A stretch of 64,000 nt of DNA. Origin: Erythrobacter sp. HL-111 (lineage in GTDB: Bacteria; Pseudomonadota; Alphaproteobacteria; Sphingomonadales; Sphingomonadaceae). How positions within the stretch are numbered: the first letter of the stretch is position 1; each line of letters opens with the position of its first letter. Where the stretch lies: contig NZ_LT629743.1 of assembly GCF_900105095.1 (NCBI RefSeq), positions 1,302,001-1,366,000 on the forward strand, read 5' to 3'. Position numbers and translations under genes: made by a program. A model generated the notes under the pieces. That model saw nothing but the letters and a program-made list of their open reading frames with translations. It searched no databases and was not told where the DNA came from. Positions 10,578-19,644 of the stretch are shown here, piece after piece.

Positions 10578-11801
10578 ATGAGCGCCGACAACGAAACCCG
10601 CGACCTCCTGATCCTCGGCGGGGGCCTCGTCGGCATGACCCTCGCGCTGGCGGCCGCGAAGAAGGGCCTTTCGAGCCACGTCGTCGACCGCGCCGATCCG
10701 GCGGAGCTGACTGCCGAGGGTTTCGACGACCGCGCGACCGCGATCTCGACCGCGAGCTGGCACCTCTTCACCAATATCGGCATCGCCGAGGGGTTGGAGG
10801 AATTCGCGTGCGACATTTCCGCGATCGCCGTGACCGACCAGAACAAGCCCGGCCGGCTCGATTTCCAGCCCGAACCGCACGAAGGCACGCTGGGGCGGAT
10901 GTTCCCCAACCGCCGCCTGCGCCTCGCCCTGTTCGAAGCGGCGGAGGCCGAACCGATGATCAACTGGGTGGCGAAGGCTCACGTGATCGAGCGCCAGCGC
11001 AGCGAATTCGGCGTCGCCGCCACGCTCGCTGACGGACGCAAGCTCAAGGGCCGGCTGATGGTCGCTGCCGAGGGGCGCCAGTCGCCCACGCGCGAGGCGG
11101 CGGGGATCACCATCGCCAAGTGGGACTACCACCACCGGGCGGTCATCGCCGGACTGACCCACGAGAAACCGCACGATAACGTCGCCTGGGAGATCTTCTA
11201 TCCCGCCGGCCCCTTCGCGCTCCTGCCGATGCAGGACGATGCGGACGGGACTCACCGCTCCTCGCTGGTCTGGACCGTGTCGGAAGAGGACGGCCGGGGC
11301 GTCATGAAACTCGGCGACCGCGCCTTCCTTGCCGAGGTGGAAAAGCGCATGGGCGGGGTGCTCGGCAAGGTGCTGTCGGTCGGCGCGCGGTCGAGCTGGC
11401 CGCTGGGGTTCCACCACACGGCGAAGATCACGGACGAGCGGCTCGCGCTTGTCGGGGATGCGGCGCACGGCATCCACCCGATCGCGGGTCAGGGCCTCAA
11501 TCTCGGCCTGCGCGATGTCGGCGCGCTGGTCGAAGTGCTCGCGGACGGGGCGGCGATCGGCCTCGATCCCGGCGACGCGCAGCTGCTGAAACGCTACGAG
11601 AACTGGCGCGGGCTCGACAGTTTCATGGTCGCGCTGGCGACCGACGGGCTGACCCGGCTGTTCGGGGTGCCGGGAAGGACCGCATCGGCGGTTCGGAGGC
11701 TCGGCATGTCGGCGGTGCAGCGCACGCCCGCGCTCAAGACCTTCTTCATGGACGAGGCGCGCGGCGTCTCGGGCGACCTGCCCGAATTGCTGCGCGCGTA
11801 G
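10578..11801 (+). CDS. UbiH/UbiF/COQ6-type FAD-dependent hydroxylase
   Basis: 407 residues. GGGLVGMTLALAAAKKGL near residues 13-30 is the FAD-binding Rossmann motif, and LVGDAAHGIHPIAGQGLNLGLRD near 295 is the second FAD motif (GD box) of ubiquinone-biosynthesis aromatic hydroxylases. Such enzymes add the ring hydroxyls of ubiquinone using O2 and NAD(P)H. Which ring position is used cannot be read from sequence, so no gene symbol is given. The ATG at 10578 follows the DsbD promoter side of an 82-base divergent region. The C-terminal MDEARG segment is typical for the family. Confidence 0.9.
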   Translation: MSADNETRDLLILGGGLVGMTLALAAAKKGLSSHVVDRADPAELTAEGFDDRATAISTASWHLFTNIGIAEGLEEFACDISAIAVTDQNKPGRLDFQPEPHEGTLGRMFPNRRLRLALFEAAEAEPMINWVAKAHVIERQRSEFGVAATLADGRKLKGRLMVAAEGRQSPTREAAGITIAKWDYHHRAVIAGLTHEKPHDNVAWEIFYPAGPFALLPMQDDADGTHRSSLVWTVSEEDGRGVMKLGDRAFLAEVEKRMGGVLGKVLSVGARSSWPLGFHHTAKITDERLALVGDAAHGIHPIAGQGLNLGLRDVGALVEVLADGAAIGLDPGDAQLLKRYENWRGLDSFMVALATDGLTRLFGVPGRTASAVRRLGMSAVQRTPALKTFFMDEARGVSGDLPELLRA

Positions 11802-11882
11802 AGGCGCGCTTGCAGACCCGCGCGCAGAAGCGCGTTTGACGACCTGCGCGCAGAGGCGCGCGGGCCTCGACGGGTTCGAACC
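11802..11882. repeat. GCGCGC-rich direct repeats between convergent genes
   Basis: Two imperfect direct copies, CGCGCGCAGAAGCGCG and TGCGCGCAGAGGCGCG, plus related pieces fill the 81 bases between the convergent UbiH-type and hemD-linked membrane protein genes. Each copy can fold on itself. No T-tract follows, so this is more repeat-like than a standard intrinsic terminator. It may act as a bidirectional mRNA end. Confidence 0.4.
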
Positions 11883-12845
11883 CTATCGGTCGCGCTGGCC
11901 CGGGTCGGCCGGGCTCGGCTGGTTGACCGGATTGCCCTCCCGGTCGCGCAGGCCGCGCTGGTCGAGCACCGCCGCGCTCTCGATGTTCTCGAGCGCGATC
12001 ATCACGTCGCGGTAACGTTTCGCATCCTCGATCCACGCTTCGGCGTTCGCTGCGCCCGGCATCCCCCGGACCTCCTCGATCGCGCTGTCGATCCGCCCTT
12101 GTTCGAGCGCCCAGCGCGCCCGTTCCATCCGCCTTTCGGACCGCGGCGAAGGCGTGCTTTCGCGCCGGATCACGAACAGTTGCGACAATTCGCGGGTGAA
12201 CCGCTCCCATGACGGCCCCTCCTCCCTTTCGCGCAGTTCCGGGGCGAGCCCGTCGAGCCGGGCGATCAGCGTGTCGAGCCGGATCGGCCGTTCGCGGCGG
12301 GAGAAATTGATGATCGTGTTGACCGCATTGGGCCGTTCGTCGCCAAAGCGCAGGCGCAGCTGATCGGCGAGATAGCCCAGGTCGTCCCCGCGCTCGATCA
12401 GCCGCCGCGTGGCGAACGCGATCAGCAGCGCCTCGGCCCGCGCGGCGTTGCCCGCGGCGGCCTGCGCCTGCAGGTCGAGCCGGGTCAGGCGCTGTTCGGC
12501 GGCGGCGAGGCGCTGTTCGATCCCTCCCTGCTGCTCCGCCACGCGCGTCACCGCTTCTCCCGGCTGTTCGTCCTCCTCGCGTTCGTCCGCCTCGATCGTC
12601 AGGCGCGGGATGGGGGAAAGCACAGCCTCCGGCAGCACGATCGGCTTGGCTCCGGGCGAAGCGGTGGTTGCGGGCTTCGGATCGTCTTCGCGCAGGCTGG
12701 CGGCAAGCTCCTCGCGCGAGGCGTTCATGTTGTACCACACGACATAGCCCGCAAGCAGCGCACCGAGGATGAATGCGGCGAGCGCGCCGAGCAGGAGGCT
12801 CCTGCTGGACGACGTCTTGCGGCGGCTCCCGTATTTCGTTTCCAT
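11883..12845 (-). CDS. single-pass membrane protein with coiled coil, hemD-linked
   Basis: 320 residues. A basic cytoplasmic start (METKYGSRRKTSSSR) precedes one membrane segment at about 17-38. After an acidic linker, a helical region (EQQGGIEQRLAAAEQRLTRL) has a coiled-coil character. The segment NAARAEALLIAFATRRLIERG resembles the helical region of HemX/mitofilin-like proteins, which in alphaproteobacteria are often encoded next to hemD. It lies 98 bases downstream of hemD on the same strand. The role is unknown; membrane organisation or a haem-pathway accessory function is inferred from neighbourhood only. Confidence 0.75.
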   Translation of the reverse strand: METKYGSRRKTSSSRSLLLGALAAFILGALLAGYVVWYNMNASREELAASLREDDPKPATTASPGAKPIVLPEAVLSPIPRLTIEADEREEDEQPGEAVTRVAEQQGGIEQRLAAAEQRLTRLDLQAQAAAGNAARAEALLIAFATRRLIERGDDLGYLADQLRLRFGDERPNAVNTIINFSRRERPIRLDTLIARLDGLAPELREREEGPSWERFTRELSQLFVIRRESTPSPRSERRMERARWALEQGRIDSAIEEVRGMPGAANAEAWIEDAKRYRDVMIALENIESAAVLDQRGLRDREGNPVNQPSPADPGQRDR

Positions 12846-12943
12846 GCTTCCGCGTCCCTTGCGCCCGGTTTGCCGCGCGCCCTTCCGGGTTCACGCTTCC
12901 GCGCAGGTTTTGATGCAGCCTATGCACCCGTCATTCGCATATG

Positions 12944-13621
12944 TCATGTCACCATGTCGCGCACCATGTGGAGGAGCGCCGCGTCGCCGGGCTCCGGCGC
13001 GACGTGGATCGCGCGCCAGCCCGCGCCCGCGGCCTCGGCGATGCGCGGGGCCAGCGCGGCGAGCGAGACGGCCGACCGCGCGACCCCGAGCCGATCGGAT
13101 TCGGACGCGAAATGGCGCGCGGCCTCGGCCGAATGGAGCAGGACGAGCGCGCCCGCGGCGAGCCTTCCGGCAAGGCGCGCGGGCATCGGCAGGGCTGCGC
13201 TTTCATAGGCGATCACGGTGGTGATCCGCACGCCTTCGGGCGGTTCCAGCGGCACGTGCGTCGCGCCCGCCACCCGCAGCAGGCGGGCCGGGGGGCGGAC
13301 CGAATCGAGCACCTGCTGCAATCCGCCCGAGCCGGTTGCCGCGACCGCGAAACCGGCGGCGCGCGCGGCCTCGGCGGTCTTTTCGCCGACCGCATGAACC
13401 GGCTTGCCCGCGAACCGGGCGAGCGCCGGGCCGCCATGGAGGAAGGCATTGGCGCTCCCGACGAGCAGGGCATCGACGCTTTCCGGGTCGGGCTCGGTCC
13501 AGGCGCGTGCGCGGATCTCGAACAGGGCGACGCCCTCGGCCTCGATCCCCATGTCGCGCGCAAGCGCCAGCGTCGCGGCGAGCCCCGGCTCCGGCCGCAC
13601 GGCGATCACGCGCCGCCTCAT
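12944..13621 (-). CDS. hemD: uroporphyrinogen-III synthase
   Basis: 225 residues, starting at an ATG that overlaps the hemC stop by four bases. HemD closes hydroxymethylbilane into uroporphyrinogen III with inversion of ring D, the branch point to haem, sirohaem and cobalamin. Family signs are weak as usual: the start MRRRVIAVRPEPGLAATLALA, VGSANAFLHGG, KPVHAVGEKTAEAARAAGF and LLHSAEAARHF. The identification rests mainly on these plus the hemC-hemD arrangement. Length is slightly shorter than the common 240-260 residues but complete. Confidence 0.9.
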   Translation of the reverse strand: MRRRVIAVRPEPGLAATLALARDMGIEAEGVALFEIRARAWTEPDPESVDALLVGSANAFLHGGPALARFAGKPVHAVGEKTAEAARAAGFAVAATGSGGLQQVLDSVRPPARLLRVAGATHVPLEPPEGVRITTVIAYESAALPMPARLAGRLAAGALVLLHSAEAARHFASESDRLGVARSAVSLAALAPRIAEAAGAGWRAIHVAPEPGDAALLHMVRDMVT

Positions 13622-14571
13622 GCGTCCTGGCGAAAATGCTCGGTGATGGCGGGGCCGGCGCGGCGGAGCAGGTCTTCGGCCAGCGCCGCGACCTCGCCGT
13701 GGTCGCCGGGGGCGAAGCGCGCCGTCCCCTCGACCCGCTCGCGCCCGTCGGGACTGAACAGGGCGGCGCGCAGCGCCAGCGTGTCCGCCGTCGCCTCGCA
13801 CAGGACGGCGACCGGAGAATGGCAGGTCCCCCCGAGCGCCGCGAGCAGGGCGCGCTCGGCCTCGAGTTCGGCCCGGGTCGGGCCATGGTCGATCGCGCCG
13901 AGCAGCGCGGCGACTTCGGGCGCGTCGGCGCGGCATTCGATCGCGATCACTCCCTGCGCTGCGGCCGGGATCCAGCCCTTGACATCGAGCGGATGGCCGA
14001 CCGCGCTCTGGCCCAGCCGTTCGAGCCCGGCGGCGGCGAGGAAGGTCACGTCCGCCTCGCCCGCCTCGAGCTTGCCGAGGCGCGTCGCGACGTTGCCGCG
14101 GAAGGTCACGACCCTGCAATCGGGGCGCAGGTTGAGCAATTGCGCGGCGCGGCGCGGCGCGCTTGTCCCCACCACAGCGCCCTGCGGGATCGCCGCGATG
14201 CTCTGCGCCCCGACGAGGCAGTCGCGCCGGTCCGCGCGCGGCAGGAAGGCAGCGAAGCGGAACACATCGGGCCGGATCGTCTCGACGTCCTTGGCCGAAT
14301 GGACCGAGGCGTCGATCCGCCCTTCGCCGAGCCATTGGTCGAGCTCCTTGGTCCACAGCGCCTTGCCCCCGATCTCGGCAAGCGGGCGGTCGAGCACCTT
14401 GTCCCCGCTTGCGACGACGGGGACGATCTCGACCTCGTTTTCGTCCCAGCCATGCGCGGCGCACAGGCGGGCGCGGGTTTCGTGGGCCTGCGCCATGGCG
14501 AGCGGGGATTCGCGCGTGCCGAGGCGGATACGATAGGCGCCCGGGGCGCTGTCTTGCGGTGAATGGCTCAT
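13618..14571 (-). CDS. hemC: hydroxymethylbilane synthase (porphobilinogen deaminase)
   Basis: 317 residues. The enzyme polymerises four porphobilinogens to hydroxymethylbilane using a dipyrromethane cofactor bound to a cysteine, which is the Cys in LGGTCHSPVAVL. IRLGTRESPLAMAQA near the start and SVHSAKDVET are strong family signatures. It is first in a hemC-hemD pair with an ATGA junction. It is transcribed divergently from tsaD across only 44 bases, so both promoters must be compact or lie inside the neighbouring gene. Confidence 0.97.
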   Translation of the reverse strand: MSHSPQDSAPGAYRIRLGTRESPLAMAQAHETRARLCAAHGWDENEVEIVPVVASGDKVLDRPLAEIGGKALWTKELDQWLGEGRIDASVHSAKDVETIRPDVFRFAAFLPRADRRDCLVGAQSIAAIPQGAVVGTSAPRRAAQLLNLRPDCRVVTFRGNVATRLGKLEAGEADVTFLAAAGLERLGQSAVGHPLDVKGWIPAAAQGVIAIECRADAPEVAALLGAIDHGPTRAELEAERALLAALGGTCHSPVAVLCEATADTLALRAALFSPDGRERVEGTARFAPGDHGEVAALAEDLLRRAGPAITEHFRQDA

Positions 14572-14615
14572 GGCTGCGCTTGCTCTAGCCCCGACAGGGA
14601 CTAAGTGGAAGCGCC

Positions 14616-15686
14616 ATGGCTGCCGACGCCCCCAACCTTGAACGCCCGCTGGTATTGGGCATCGAATCGAGCTGCGACGAGACCGCGGTCGCGCTGGTCG
14701 CGGCCGACCGGACGATCCTTGCCGAGGCGATCGCCTCGCAGGAGGCCGAGCACGCGCCCTATGGCGGGGTCGTGCCCGAGATCGCCGCGCGCGCCCATGC
14801 CGACCGGATCGCGCCGATGGTCGCGGGGGTGCTGGAACGGGCGGGCGTCACCCTTTCCGGGGTCGACGCGATCGCCGCCACCGCCGGGCCGGGCCTGATC
14901 GGCGGGGTGATGGTCGGCCTGGTCAGCGGCAAGGCGCTCGCGATGGCGGCGGACAAGCCGCTGCTCGCGGTCAACCACCTCGAAGGCCATGCGCTCTCGC
15001 CGCGGCTCGCCGACGCGAGCCTCGATTTTCCCTATCTCCTGCTGCTGGTGTCCGGCGGGCATTGCCAGATCCTCGCGGTCGAGGGCGTCGGGCGCTACCG
15101 CCGCCTCGCCACGACGATCGACGATGCGCTGGGCGAAGCCTTCGACAAGACCGCCAAGATCCTGCGGCTGGGCTATCCCGGCGGCCCGGCGGTCGAACGG
15201 CTCGCGCAGGAGGGCGATCCTGCGAACCTGCGCCTGCCCCGCCCGCTCGCCGGGTCGAAGGAGCCGCATTTCTCCTTTGCCGGCCTCAAGAGCGCGGTCC
15301 TGCGCGCCCATGAAAGCGGCGAGCACGCGCGCGCCGACATCGCCGCCGCGTTCCAGCAGGCGGCGGTCGATTGCCTCGTCGACCGGCTCGAACACGCGCT
15401 GGCGCGGATCGGGCCGATGCCCGCCCTCGTCGTCGCCGGCGGGGTCGCGGCGAACCGGTCGGTGCGTGCCGCGCTCGAGGCACTTGCCGGGCGGCACGCC
15501 ATGCGCTTCGTCGCCCCGCCGCTGGCGCTGTGCACCGACAACGCCGCGATGATCGCCTGGGCGGGTTGCGAGCGGCTTGCGCTCGAAGGCGGAACCGCGG
15601 GCGATCCGCTCGACATCAGGGCGCGGCCGCGCTGGCCGCTCGACCCGCAGGCCGAGGCGGTGCGCGGAGCGGGAGTGAAAGCATGA
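14616..15686 (+). CDS. tsaD: tRNA N6-adenosine threonylcarbamoyltransferase
   Basis: 356 residues. TsaD transfers threonylcarbamoyl to A37 of ANN-reading tRNAs together with TsaB and Tsa[16 protein letters not shown] opens the ASKHA fold. The metal-binding histidines are in [13 protein letters not shown], and GGHCQI and [10 protein letters not shown] near the end are typical. The first gene of a tightly packed set: its stop overlaps gpsA by ATGA, and gpsA overlaps the flippase by GTGA, so the three are probably co-transcribed. Confidence 0.97.
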   Translation: MAADAPNLERPLVLGIESSCDETAVALVAADRTILAEAIASQEAEHAPYGGVVPEIAARAHADRIAPMVAGVLERAGVTLSGVDAIAATAGPGLIGGVMVGLVSGKALAMAADKPLLAVNHLEGHALSPRLADASLDFPYLLLLVSGGHCQILAVEGVGRYRRLATTIDDALGEAFDKTAKILRLGYPGGPAVERLAQEGDPANLRLPRPLAGSKEPHFSFAGLKSAVLRAHESGEHARADIAAAFQQAAVDCLVDRLEHALARIGPMPALVVAGGVAANRSVRAALEALAGRHAMRFVAPPLALCTDNAAMIAWAGCERLALEGGTAGDPLDIRARPRWPLDPQAEAVRGAGVKA

Positions 15687-16717
15687 CCCTTCGACAGGCT
15701 CAGGATGAGCGGGCGGAAATCGCCGTCATCGGTGCAGGCGCCTGGGGCACCGCCCTCGCCCAGCTCGTCGCGAGCGACGGGTCGCCGGTGCTGATCTGGG
15801 CCTACGAGGCCGAAGTGGTCGAGGCGATCAACCGGACGCGGTCCAATCCCCTGTTCCTCAAGGAGGCCGACCTGTCTTCCGCCATCCGCGCAACCGGCGA
15901 CCTCGGCGAGCTTGCGGGCATCCCCATCGTCCTCGCGGTCACGCCCGCGCAGGTGCTCGGCAAGGTGCTCGCCGGGCTGGCCGAAGGGCCGCGTGATCTC
16001 GTCCTGTGCTCGAAAGGGATCGAAGGCGGGACCGGCAGGCTGATGAACGAGGTCGCCCGCGAAGCCTGCCCCGAAAGCGAGATCGCGGTGCTCTCCGGCC
16101 CCACGTTCGCGCACGAGGTCGCCGCCGGGCTTCCCACCGCCGTCACCCTCGCCTGTTCGGGCGGGGAGCCGCAATGGGACCGGCTGATGCCCGCCATCGC
16201 CCGGCCCGCGTTCCGCCCCTATTATTCCGACGACGTGACCGGCGCCGAGATCGGCGGGGCGGTCAAGAACGTCCTCGCCATCGCCTGCGGGCTCGTCGAC
16301 GGGCTGGAACTCGGCCAGAACGCGCGCGCGGCCCTGATCGCGCGGGGCTATGCCGAGATGCTGCGCTTCGGCGAGGCGCTGGGCGCGCGGCGCGAGACGC
16401 TGGCCGGCCTGTGCGGGCTGGGCGACCTCGTGCTCACCTGCTCCTCCACCTCGAGCCGCAATTTCTCGCTCGGCGTGGCACTGGGTCAGGGGCGGAGCGC
16501 GGCCGAGCTCATGGCCGACCGCACCACCGTCGCCGAAGGCGCCTTCACCGCCCCGGTCCTCGCCGCGCTGGCCGAGGAACGCGGTGTCGCCATGCCGATC
16601 GTCGCCGCGGTCAACGCGATCCTAGAGGGCGAGGCGCCGCGCGAAGCGGTCGCCGCGCTGCTCGCCCGCCCGCTCAAGTCCGAGCGCGACGGGACGGCGG
16701 GCAAAGCGGGCGCGTGA
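15683..16717 (+). CDS. gpsA: NAD(P)-dependent glycerol-3-phosphate dehydrogenase
   Basis: 344 residues. GpsA reduces dihydroxyacetone phosphate to sn-glycerol-3-phosphate for phospholipid synthesis. [14 protein letters not shown] is the dinucleotide-binding motif, [10 protein letters not shown] a substrate loop, and the active-site lysine is in [14 protein letters not shown]. The first ten residues ([10 protein letters not shown]) are not family-like: they are a translation of an extragenic repeat that lies across the tsaD/gpsA junction and supplies the gpsA start (see the repeat entry). The conserved protein begins at about residue 11. The stop overlaps the flippase start (GTGA). Confidence 0.95.
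   Translation: MTLRQAQDERAEIAVIGAGAWGTALAQLVASDGSPVLIWAYEAEVVEAINRTRSNPLFLKEADLSSAIRATGDLGELAGIPIVLAVTPAQVLGKVLAGLAEGPRDLVLCSKGIEGGTGRLMNEVAREACPESEIAVLSGPTFAHEVAAGLPTAVTLACSGGEPQWDRLMPAIARPAFRPYYSDDVTGAEIGGAVKNVLAIACGLVDGLELGQNARAALIARGYAEMLRFGEALGARRETLAGLCGLGDLVLTCSSTSSRNFSLGVALGQGRSAAELMADRTTVAEGAFTAPVLAALAEERGVAMPIVAAVNAILEGEAPREAVAALLARPLKSERDGTAGKAGA
15687..15713 (+). repeat. sphingomonad-type extragenic repeat inside the gpsA start
   Basis: The stretch begins CCCTTCGACAGGCTCAGG and continues ATGAGCGGG. It matches a repeat I know as abundant between genes in sphingomonad genomes, in the other orientation reading as the peptide LSLSKG. Here it is translated as the extreme N-terminus of GpsA. 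The match is from memory; copy number in this genome was not tested. Confidence 0.6.
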
Positions 16718-18279
16718 GCAAGACCCCGCCCGTCCAGCGCGCCTCCGCACCGACGCCGGGGATCGGGGGCGACGTGTCGGGTGCGGACGACCTCGCCGCG
16801 CTCGCGCGGGGCGGACGGACCAACACGCTGGGTTTCGTGATCCGCGCACTGGGAGGCATTCCCTTCCTGTTCCTCGGCTATCGCCTCTACGGGGTCGAGG
16901 ACATGGGCCGCTTCGCCTCGGCCTTCGTCATCGTCGAGATCGTCGCGCTGGTCTGCGCGCTCGGCGAGAAGCGCGGGCTCGCCCAGCGCCTTACCGAGGG
17001 CGCGGACGAGGAAGGGGCGAGCGCGGTCAATCTCGTGTTCGACGGGATGCTGGCCTCGCTGCTCGTTTCGGCCGCGATCTGCTGCGTGCTGCTGATCTTT
17101 CCCGAGATCATGTTCCCCAACGGCACGAACAGCGATTTCGACATCTGGATGATCGCCGGCATCCCCGCTTTCGCGCTGACCGAGATCCTGCTCGCGGCGC
17201 AGGCCTATCGCTACGACATCGCGACCACGGTGCGCGCCCGGGCGATCGTCGAGCCGTGGACCCGCTCGATCGCGGCGATCGGGTTCTTCTACGTCGCCGC
17301 GATCAGCGAGGCGGGGCTCGCCCTCGCCTTCCTCGCGTCGATCTACGCCGCTTTCGCGACCGCCCTGTGGTCGTTCCTGCGGACCTACGGCCTGCCGAAG
17401 GGCTGGCGCCCGCGCCCGCGCTACCTTGCCAAGATGTCGAGCCGCGCGCTGCCGCTGGTCGGTGCCGACGTGATCGAGCGCGGCACGCGCCTGCTCGACG
17501 TGTTCCTGCTCGGCCTGTTCACCTCCTCGGCGGCGGTCGGGATCTACTTCTTCGCCCAGCAGATCGCGAGCCTGCCGCAGAAGCTGAAGACGAGTTTCGA
17601 ACCGATCCTCTCGCCCGTCATCACCAAGAACCTGAGGACCGGCAATTACGCCGCGATCGCGGCGCAGGTGCGGCAGGTGGGGTTCTGGATCATCGCCCTG
17701 CAGGGCGGGATCGCCCTGGCGCTGGGCATTCCCGGCGAAGCGGTGATGGGGCTCGGCGGGCCGGCCATCGTCGGGGGCACCGGCGCGCTTGCCCTGCTGC
17801 TCGCGGCGGAGGTCGCCGCCTCGATGGCGGTCGTTTCGGAAAGCGTGCTCGTCTACATCGCGCGAAAGCGCAACCTCGCGATCTCGATCGGGGTGATCGG
17901 CCTGCAGGGCGCGCTCACGATCGGCTTCATCGAGGCCTGCAACGCGCTCGGTCTCGACGAAGGCTTCAAGGCGGCGGGCGCGGCGCTGGCGCTGGTGCTG
18001 GCGCTCGGCACCTCGAGCCTCGTCAAGGCAATGGTGCTGAAGAAGCTGCTCAAGGCTCCGGTCTCGAACTGGCGCTGGGCGCTGGTCTACGCCGCCGCGC
18101 CCGCTGTCGTGGTGGGTTTCGCCTTCACCCTGCTGCCCGAATGGACCGAACTCGTCTTCGGCATCCCGGCGATCCTCGCGACTTATGGCTTCGTCGTGTG
18201 GCGGCGCGGTTTCGACGAGGGCGACAAGGTCCTGTTCCGCCGCAGGAGCATTCCCGGCGGCAGCAATCCGCCGGGCTGA
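16714..18279 (+). CDS. polysaccharide flippase / lipopolysaccharide biosynthesis protein
   Basis: 521 residues from a GTG that overlaps the gpsA stop. About twelve to fourteen hydrophobic segments run through the protein (for example FVIRALGGIPFLFLGYRLYG and LALLLAAEVAASMAVV), with the loop LPQKLKTSFEPILSPVI that is common in oligosaccharide flippases of the MATE/MOP superfamily. Such proteins move lipid-linked glycans across the inner membrane. No glycosyltransferases are nearby, so the substrate is unknown. The upstream in-frame extension lies entirely within gpsA and was discarded. Confidence 0.85.
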   Translation: MSKTPPVQRASAPTPGIGGDVSGADDLAALARGGRTNTLGFVIRALGGIPFLFLGYRLYGVEDMGRFASAFVIVEIVALVCALGEKRGLAQRLTEGADEEGASAVNLVFDGMLASLLVSAAICCVLLIFPEIMFPNGTNSDFDIWMIAGIPAFALTEILLAAQAYRYDIATTVRARAIVEPWTRSIAAIGFFYVAAISEAGLALAFLASIYAAFATALWSFLRTYGLPKGWRPRPRYLAKMSSRALPLVGADVIERGTRLLDVFLLGLFTSSAAVGIYFFAQQIASLPQKLKTSFEPILSPVITKNLRTGNYAAIAAQVRQVGFWIIALQGGIALALGIPGEAVMGLGGPAIVGGTGALALLLAAEVAASMAVVSESVLVYIARKRNLAISIGVIGLQGALTIGFIEACNALGLDEGFKAAGAALALVLALGTSSLVKAMVLKKLLKAPVSNWRWALVYAAAPAVVVGFAFTLLPEWTELVFGIPAILATYGFVVWRRGFDEGDKVLFRRRSIPGGSNPPG

Positions 18280-18437
18280 CCGGGCAGCAGCCCGACCCTG
18301 CGCCCGCCATGCTTGCGAACGGCTCATCCCGGGTTGCGCGCATCGCCGGGCCAAGCCCCTTGGGCAGCGGGGGCCAGCGCTGCTAAGGGCACCTGCGACG
18401 CGATTCCGCCCGCCTTCACAAGGGAAAGCCCAAGCGA

Positions 18438-19052
18438 ATGTCCGAAACCATGGTCGAACTCCTTCCGCTGATCCTGCTCGCGATCGTCCTCCTCATCGTC
18501 TTCGTCTGGCTGTTCCTGCGCCTGAACCGCAAGACCACGGTGGTCGGCGCCGAGGATGCGGAAAAACGCGACGTGCTCGATGACGGGGCCGAAAGGCCGC
18601 GCCGCAACGAGGCCCTGATAAGCAGTCCGCGCGGGATGGAGAGGTCGTTCGGCGAAACCTCGGCCACCGCGAACGCGCACGGCATCGCGACCGCGGGCGA
18701 GAGCGCCGATGCCGAAGCGGGCGCGAGCGTCGCGCCGACCGTGGGCGACCCGGTGCCCGAACCCGAGCCGAAACCGGCCGCCACGATCGAACCCGTCACC
18801 GAAGCGGGCGAAGGCGACGACCTTTCCCGCCTCAAGGGGGTCGGACCCAAGCTCGTGACGATGCTGCATGAGCTTGGCGTGACCCGATTCGAACAGGTGG
18901 CCGCCTGGGACGAGGCCGATATCGAACGGATCGATTCCCAGCTCGGCCGGTTCAGGGGCCGCATCCGCCGCGACCAGTGGGTCGAACAGGCCAAGCTGCT
19001 GGTTTCGGGGGACAAGGACGCGTTCGAGGCAAAGTTCGGCCGGAGCGCGTGA
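18438..19052 (+). CDS. membrane-anchored helix-hairpin-helix protein
   Basis: 204 residues. One membrane segment (about 5-28, MVELLPLILLAIVLLIVFVW) is followed by a long charged, Ala/Glu/Pro-rich linker. The C-terminal domain, LSRLKGVGPKLVTMLHELGV, then RFEQVAAWDEADIERID, is the helix-hairpin-helix module found as an appendage in several alphaproteobacterial membrane and respiratory proteins. HhH modules bind DNA or proteins; here a cytoplasmic interaction role is plausible but unproven. It stands 158 bases after the flippase; nothing recognisable lies in that gap. Confidence 0.75.
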   Translation: MSETMVELLPLILLAIVLLIVFVWLFLRLNRKTTVVGAEDAEKRDVLDDGAERPRRNEALISSPRGMERSFGETSATANAHGIATAGESADAEAGASVAPTVGDPVPEPEPKPAATIEPVTEAGEGDDLSRLKGVGPKLVTMLHELGVTRFEQVAAWDEADIERIDSQLGRFRGRIRRDQWVEQAKLLVSGDKDAFEAKFGRSA

Positions 19053-19137
19053 CCCGCGCGACACGGCGTATGGCCCCCCTCCTGCATCCCGCGGCGATCC
19101 GTGTTACAATCGCCCCCGCAATCACAGGAGGACACCG

Positions 19138-19497
19138 ATGACGCAGAGCATTCTCGTCGCCGAAGACGAGATGATCGTCGCCTACGACCTGCGCGACACG
19201 GTCGAGGAAGCGGGCTACCGCGTGGAAGGTCCCCATGCCGGGATTTCCGCGGCGATGTTCGCCTTTCAGAAGGAACGGCCGGACCTTGCCATTCTCGACG
19301 TCCAGCTGAACGACGGCATGGTCTTCGAATTCGCCGCAAAGCTGGCCGAGCAGGGCGTGCCGATCATCTTCCATTCCGGGCTCCACACGCATGAGGAGAT
19401 CGCCGAACGCTTTCCCGGGGCGCGAACGCTCGAAAAGCCGTGCCCGCCCGCGGAAATGCTCGACGCGGTGAACGACGTGCTCGCCCGCGCGGCCTGA
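19138..19497 (+). CDS. single-domain response regulator
   Basis: 119 residues consisting only of a receiver domain. The acidic pocket EDE is at residues 9-11, the phospho-acceptor aspartate is in LAILDVQLNDG, the serine of FHSG takes the conserved Ser/Thr position and the lysine is in LEKPCPP. No output domain is present, so it probably acts through phospho-relay or protein binding. A ribosome site (CACAGGAGGACACC) precedes the ATG. No histidine kinase is nearby. Similar stand-alone receivers are common in sphingomonads. Confidence 0.88.
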   Translation: MTQSILVAEDEMIVAYDLRDTVEEAGYRVEGPHAGISAAMFAFQKERPDLAILDVQLNDGMVFEFAAKLAEQGVPIIFHSGLHTHEEIAERFPGARTLEKPCPPAEMLDAVNDVLARAA

Positions 19498-19644
19498 CCG
19501 CCCGGCCCGAGGTCCTGCTGCTGAAAGGCCCTCCCGAACGGGGCGGGGGTTGATGAATTGCGCCGTCTTTCGGCCCCCGCGCCCTTGCGCGGTGCGCGCG
19601 ACACCTGCAAAAGAGGGGAGCAAACAAGTTTCAGGAGTAACCAA

